Shown here piece by piece: positions 60,601 to 64,000 of a stretch of DNA of 64,000 bases. The notes under the pieces were generated by a model. The model saw only the letters and a list, made by a program, of their open reading frames with translations, had not been told where the DNA came from and did not search any database. This DNA comes from Otis tarda (Eukaryota; Chordata; Aves; Otidiformes; Otididae). The translations under genes were made by a program, and so were the position numbers. The first letter of the stretch is position 1; each line of letters opens with the position of its first letter. The stretch spans positions 16,791,501 through 16,855,500 of the forward strand of contig CM048560.1 in NCBI GenBank assembly GCA_026413225.1. Direction: 5' to 3'.

Positions 60601-63600
60601 GTGCTTTTTGGCAGCCATCAAGTTATTTTCCCATCCACAGTTAGCAAGGAAAGTCCAAAGGCTCCTGTTACTAGTACTCCTAGAAAATAACATGCGCACA
60701 AGAACAAGCAGTAAATCTGTGATGGCACATCCACAGCCTCCTAATCCTCATATATGCAATATTTTTTAATCAAGCTTGAACTCTTTATGAATTTACAGCC
60801 CTTGTCATCAGCCAATGTTCCCTAGTAGGGGAGAGGTAAGAGCTGAATCTGAGAATGACAGAAGTTGAACGATCACAAAAACAACTATGCAATTTTTTGA
60901 TGCAAAATGTCTGAGTTTTAGTTAATGTGAATTTAATTAAAGCATTCTTTCCCAGCTACATCTAACTCATTTTTGTCACCAACAGTTTATGAAAAATACA
61001 TAATCATTCACTATACTACAGTACTCCAAATTGCATCACTCAAAAGGAATAGTATACCTTTGCTTGGTTAGCTGATGATGCTTCATTTGGTGTTCAGCAA
61101 ATGAAAGACTGCTGCCACAGCAATAACAGATGCAGCCAGTGGCTTCCATGAGGTTACTTCTGAGGGGTTTTCTGTGAATCTTAGCTCTGTGCATGGCTTT
61201 TTACCTTCTCTTGTCCTTCTTCAACCCACAGAAACAGAAAACCTTGCAATATAACTGCCAAAGATGGATCACAAAGTATGTGGTATTTCAAATATAAGTA
61301 ACATTTTCTTAAGTTTCTAAAGAGCAACTTAGATTATGTATTGATTTATCTGCAACCACAGTATTTTCTGAGCATGTCCTAGCAAGCAAATGCTTGTTTT
61401 ATTCTTATTAAAATGCCAAACAGGATCTTAATCTTATCAAAGTGATTATACTGCATCTCTGAATTACTCTGCAAAAACCCCATTCATTCATTAATCACTC
61501 ACTCATGCAATGAAGAAGGTGAGATTGTCAGATACTTACCATGCCTGATGGGCTAATTGTGAAGGGACACAGCTCAGCTGCTTGCCAGCTGCCCAGAATG
61601 GTAACTCTCAAAGGGAAGGAAGGGAAGAAAAGTTCTCATCTCTGTTCTCCCCCAACAGCAGCCTTTTCACACCTTCTGAAGCCATATAATCTGTAAAGAT
61701 GCAGACTAAGCTGATACTTTCCCAGCTCTCTAGCATGAGGATGATCAGAGCTACAATCTCCCTCTTCCCTCTCTGTCCAGAGACATCAGATTGTGGCTCA
61801 TCATCTTTAGATGCTTGTTTCTAAGGAAAGAATAAAGCATGAGGGAATACATGTGGTTATGTTTCCAAGCTTCACTGCAGGCACTGTGGCAATATTGCCC
61901 ACTCCTCTGCTGGGACCTTTCTCCAAGCTTTAAACAGATCCCACCATACGGACTGCCAGGCTAGGACCATGGGGAAATCTGGTTTTTAAAAGAGTAGAAT
62001 TCACACAGGTATTGTCACAAACACCACAGAATAAGCAAATTCGGATTTAACTGTCAACCTTATTGCCAGATTGTCAGAAGATCTGAATCAGAAGAATAAC
62101 TTAAATGTCAAATTAAGACACTGCAAAAGCAAATTCCTGTGATTTACCATGTTGCTCCAAGATGACATGACCTAAGGGTAAAGAGAAGATCTATCTGAAA
62201 AAAAAAAGTCTGTTCTTCAGGGGCTTGTGGAATTTTTCGTTGTTAATTCACCAAAGAAATTGGAATGTATAATTTTCTTCTCAGGCAAATGCACAATGGT
62301 ACTGTGACAGAGACTTCTCCAAAGGGGCTCTGGATCTCATCCAGATATACTTGCCCTGACAGATATTTGCTATTGTGAGAATTAATAAACTAATTTTTGG
62401 GAAGTGCTCCGAAATCCTTGGGAAGGAGAAGGTCAGAATGCCAATTATTGTTATTTTTTAATTAAATGTTTTAAATGGAACTACAGACATATCACAATGC
62501 TGCTGGTATTACAGTGTAGACTATTGCAGCCTTTTTGATAAAGCTTGCATTGGAAATGTGGAGACTAAAAGATAAACATATATTTATAAGAATAAGCCTG
62601 TCTCAATAGCTATCATTGTGTTGATATTCATGACTTCAGGGAGGATTTTGCTTGAATAAGGACTGCAGAATAATGCCCATATTGAGAAAACCATATGAAC
62701 TGAATTGGAAAGAAAAAAAAAAATCCAGGTTAGGAGCTGTCGTTCTGAAACTCATTTTCCCCACCATGAAGATGAACTCTTATTACCTGTGAATATGGAA
62801 TTCAAATACTATTTTCAGGTTTTAAATGCAGGTAACACTTTACATTACGTGTCAGTGTGGTACCAATTACAGCATAACTCTGATATTGTAAATCTATCGA
62901 GAGATAGGACTGAGTCAAGAAGTTTTGTAGTAGCCCAAACTTCAAGTAAAGTTCAAAAATATTTCCATTTGCTCTTCTTATACAAGCCCATATTTGGTAT
63001 CCTGGGATGCTTGAAAATAAGCACATTATGTTTTTAATGTAACAAACTTCTTGGACTTATTTTATTCTTCCTCATCTACTTTATGGGTGAAAAGGAGATC
63101 CTCATCTACCGACTTTCACACCTCAGCAGCTATTGCATAGTTTCCTCACTCCCTAATAAGGATAGTCTGCATCCTCTGTTACAGTGTTCTGCAAAGAGCA
63201 CAGTCTGGGCAAAGGGAAGTTGAATGCTGTCCTAGTTCCACAACTCAGCTGTCTTCTGTCACTGTTATTTGAAGCCAGCTCTTTCTCTGGCTGACCTATA
63301 GTGCTGTAGCTACAGTGACAGCTCTTCAGCTAGCCCACTTTCGACTAGGATAGTATCTAGCCCTCAAAGAGGGGAAAAAAATACATATGATGGTATCAGG
63401 GAAGCTACTTAAAGAAAAGAAAGCAAGGCTGTGCCTTAATCCCTGAGAGAAAATCTTACAGGATTTAATATAAAAGTACAGCATTGCTGTAGGTATCTAA
63501 CTGGCCTTCAGTGGTAAGATATATCACCAATTTAGTCATTTACGGCAATAAAAGCCATACTTTTCATGGAAACAGGTAGACTTTTATAGTCTTCAGAGTA

Positions 63601-64000
63601 GCAATTAGTACATAAAGCCATTTCCAATGCTCAGTGAAGGCCAAGGAGAGAGTCTGACACAAGTCCACCGAGGGGCTGCTCCTTCCCACTTACTGAAAGC
63701 CCAGGTACAGACCCTGGACCTCGCCTGTAGAGCAATAGGGTGCCAAAGCTACTGCTTTCTGTGAAAATGTAGCAGACAAATAGGTCTAAGCTATTGAACC
63801 ATACAAGCTATACTGTTCTTGAAGAAAGGAAACATTTAAACAATCAAATAAATAAAATTTTCCTATGGAATGTTTTAGCTACATAGGCAATCTTGGAATG
63901 CTTGTTGGACAGTGCTTTTAACCAGAACACTAAACCCAGTGTACAGGAAATATTATCTATGCAAGTGATTCAGTATTAGTTAATTGGATGTGCTAGACTA
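57681..64000. other. Non-coding stretch to the window end
   Basis: No gene recognised. It contains a T/G-rich tract (about 58,155-58,203), an A16 run (58,999-59,014) and an A/C-rich tract (about 59,125-59,170). The segment 59,930-60,260 is unusual in texture and may be conserved non-coding DNA. Open frames of up to 117 codons (58,306-58,659) include hydrophobic segments but no known motif. Confidence 0.5.
58999..59014 (+). repeat. A16 mononucleotide run
   Basis: Sixteen A residues after AAAAGCAC, followed by GAATAAAAAG. Simple sequence with no recognisable retrocopy. Confidence 0.9.

Noticed and set aside
1..64000. A new multi-gene defence or biosynthetic system
   Set aside because: There is no cluster of genes of any kind in the window; the only coding remains are CR1 and hAT relics plus isolated exon candidates.

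Overview
The window looks like AT-rich bird nuclear DNA, or at least sauropsid DNA. The main evidence is the repeats. The recognisable mobile DNA is dominated by CR1 non-LTR retrotransposons, and two copies end in the ATTCTATG-type 3' tail typical of avian CR1. I saw no long LTR retroelements and no Alu- or L1-like primate or rodent repeats. Protein-coding content is extremely sparse. No complete gene, rRNA, tRNA, CRISPR array or bacterial-type operon is visible. Nearly all open frames are 60-130 codons, as expected by chance in AT-rich DNA. The window is therefore a gene desert, or the interior of one or more very long introns.

Layout. Positions 1-7,550 are mostly unique sequence. They hold two splice-site-bounded open segments: a weak one at 3,571-3,648 and a more convincing coding-exon candidate at 5,673-5,766, preceded by very AT-rich DNA. 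A worn CR1 in reverse orientation lies at about 7,551-7,850. A CpG-dense patch stands out at 11,537-11,712 (14 CpG in 176 bases). A possible MIR/L2-type tail lies near 13,120-13,205. The largest element is a 5'-truncated CR1 at about 19,700-21,123. It keeps most of the reverse transcriptase, including the FADD active site, but carries two frame breaks. Further CR1 pieces lie at 23,130-23,640 (+), 28,539-28,800 (-) and 52,813-52,953 (+). An older CR1/L3-like piece lies at about 31,190-31,335 (-).

From 37 to 45 kb there is a 180-base splice-bounded open segment on the minus strand (37,445-37,624), two old palindromic repeat copies (38.4 and 38.7 kb), and the clearest unexpected item: a fossil hAT-type transposase (DUF4371/ZMYM1-like) at 43,904-44,512 with several stops and one frameshift. 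Related degenerate palindromes occur at 16.3, 44.5, 56.3 and 57.6 kb. Together these record several ages of transposition, from very old hAT/MITE-like and L3/MIR-like relics, through worn CR1, to a comparatively fresh CR1.

No set of genes here forms a pathway or operon, and I see no new multi-gene system. The items most worth checking are the exon candidate at 5.7 kb, the hAT fossil, the isolated CpG patch and the palindrome family. I could not run alignments; family names rest on recognition of motifs.
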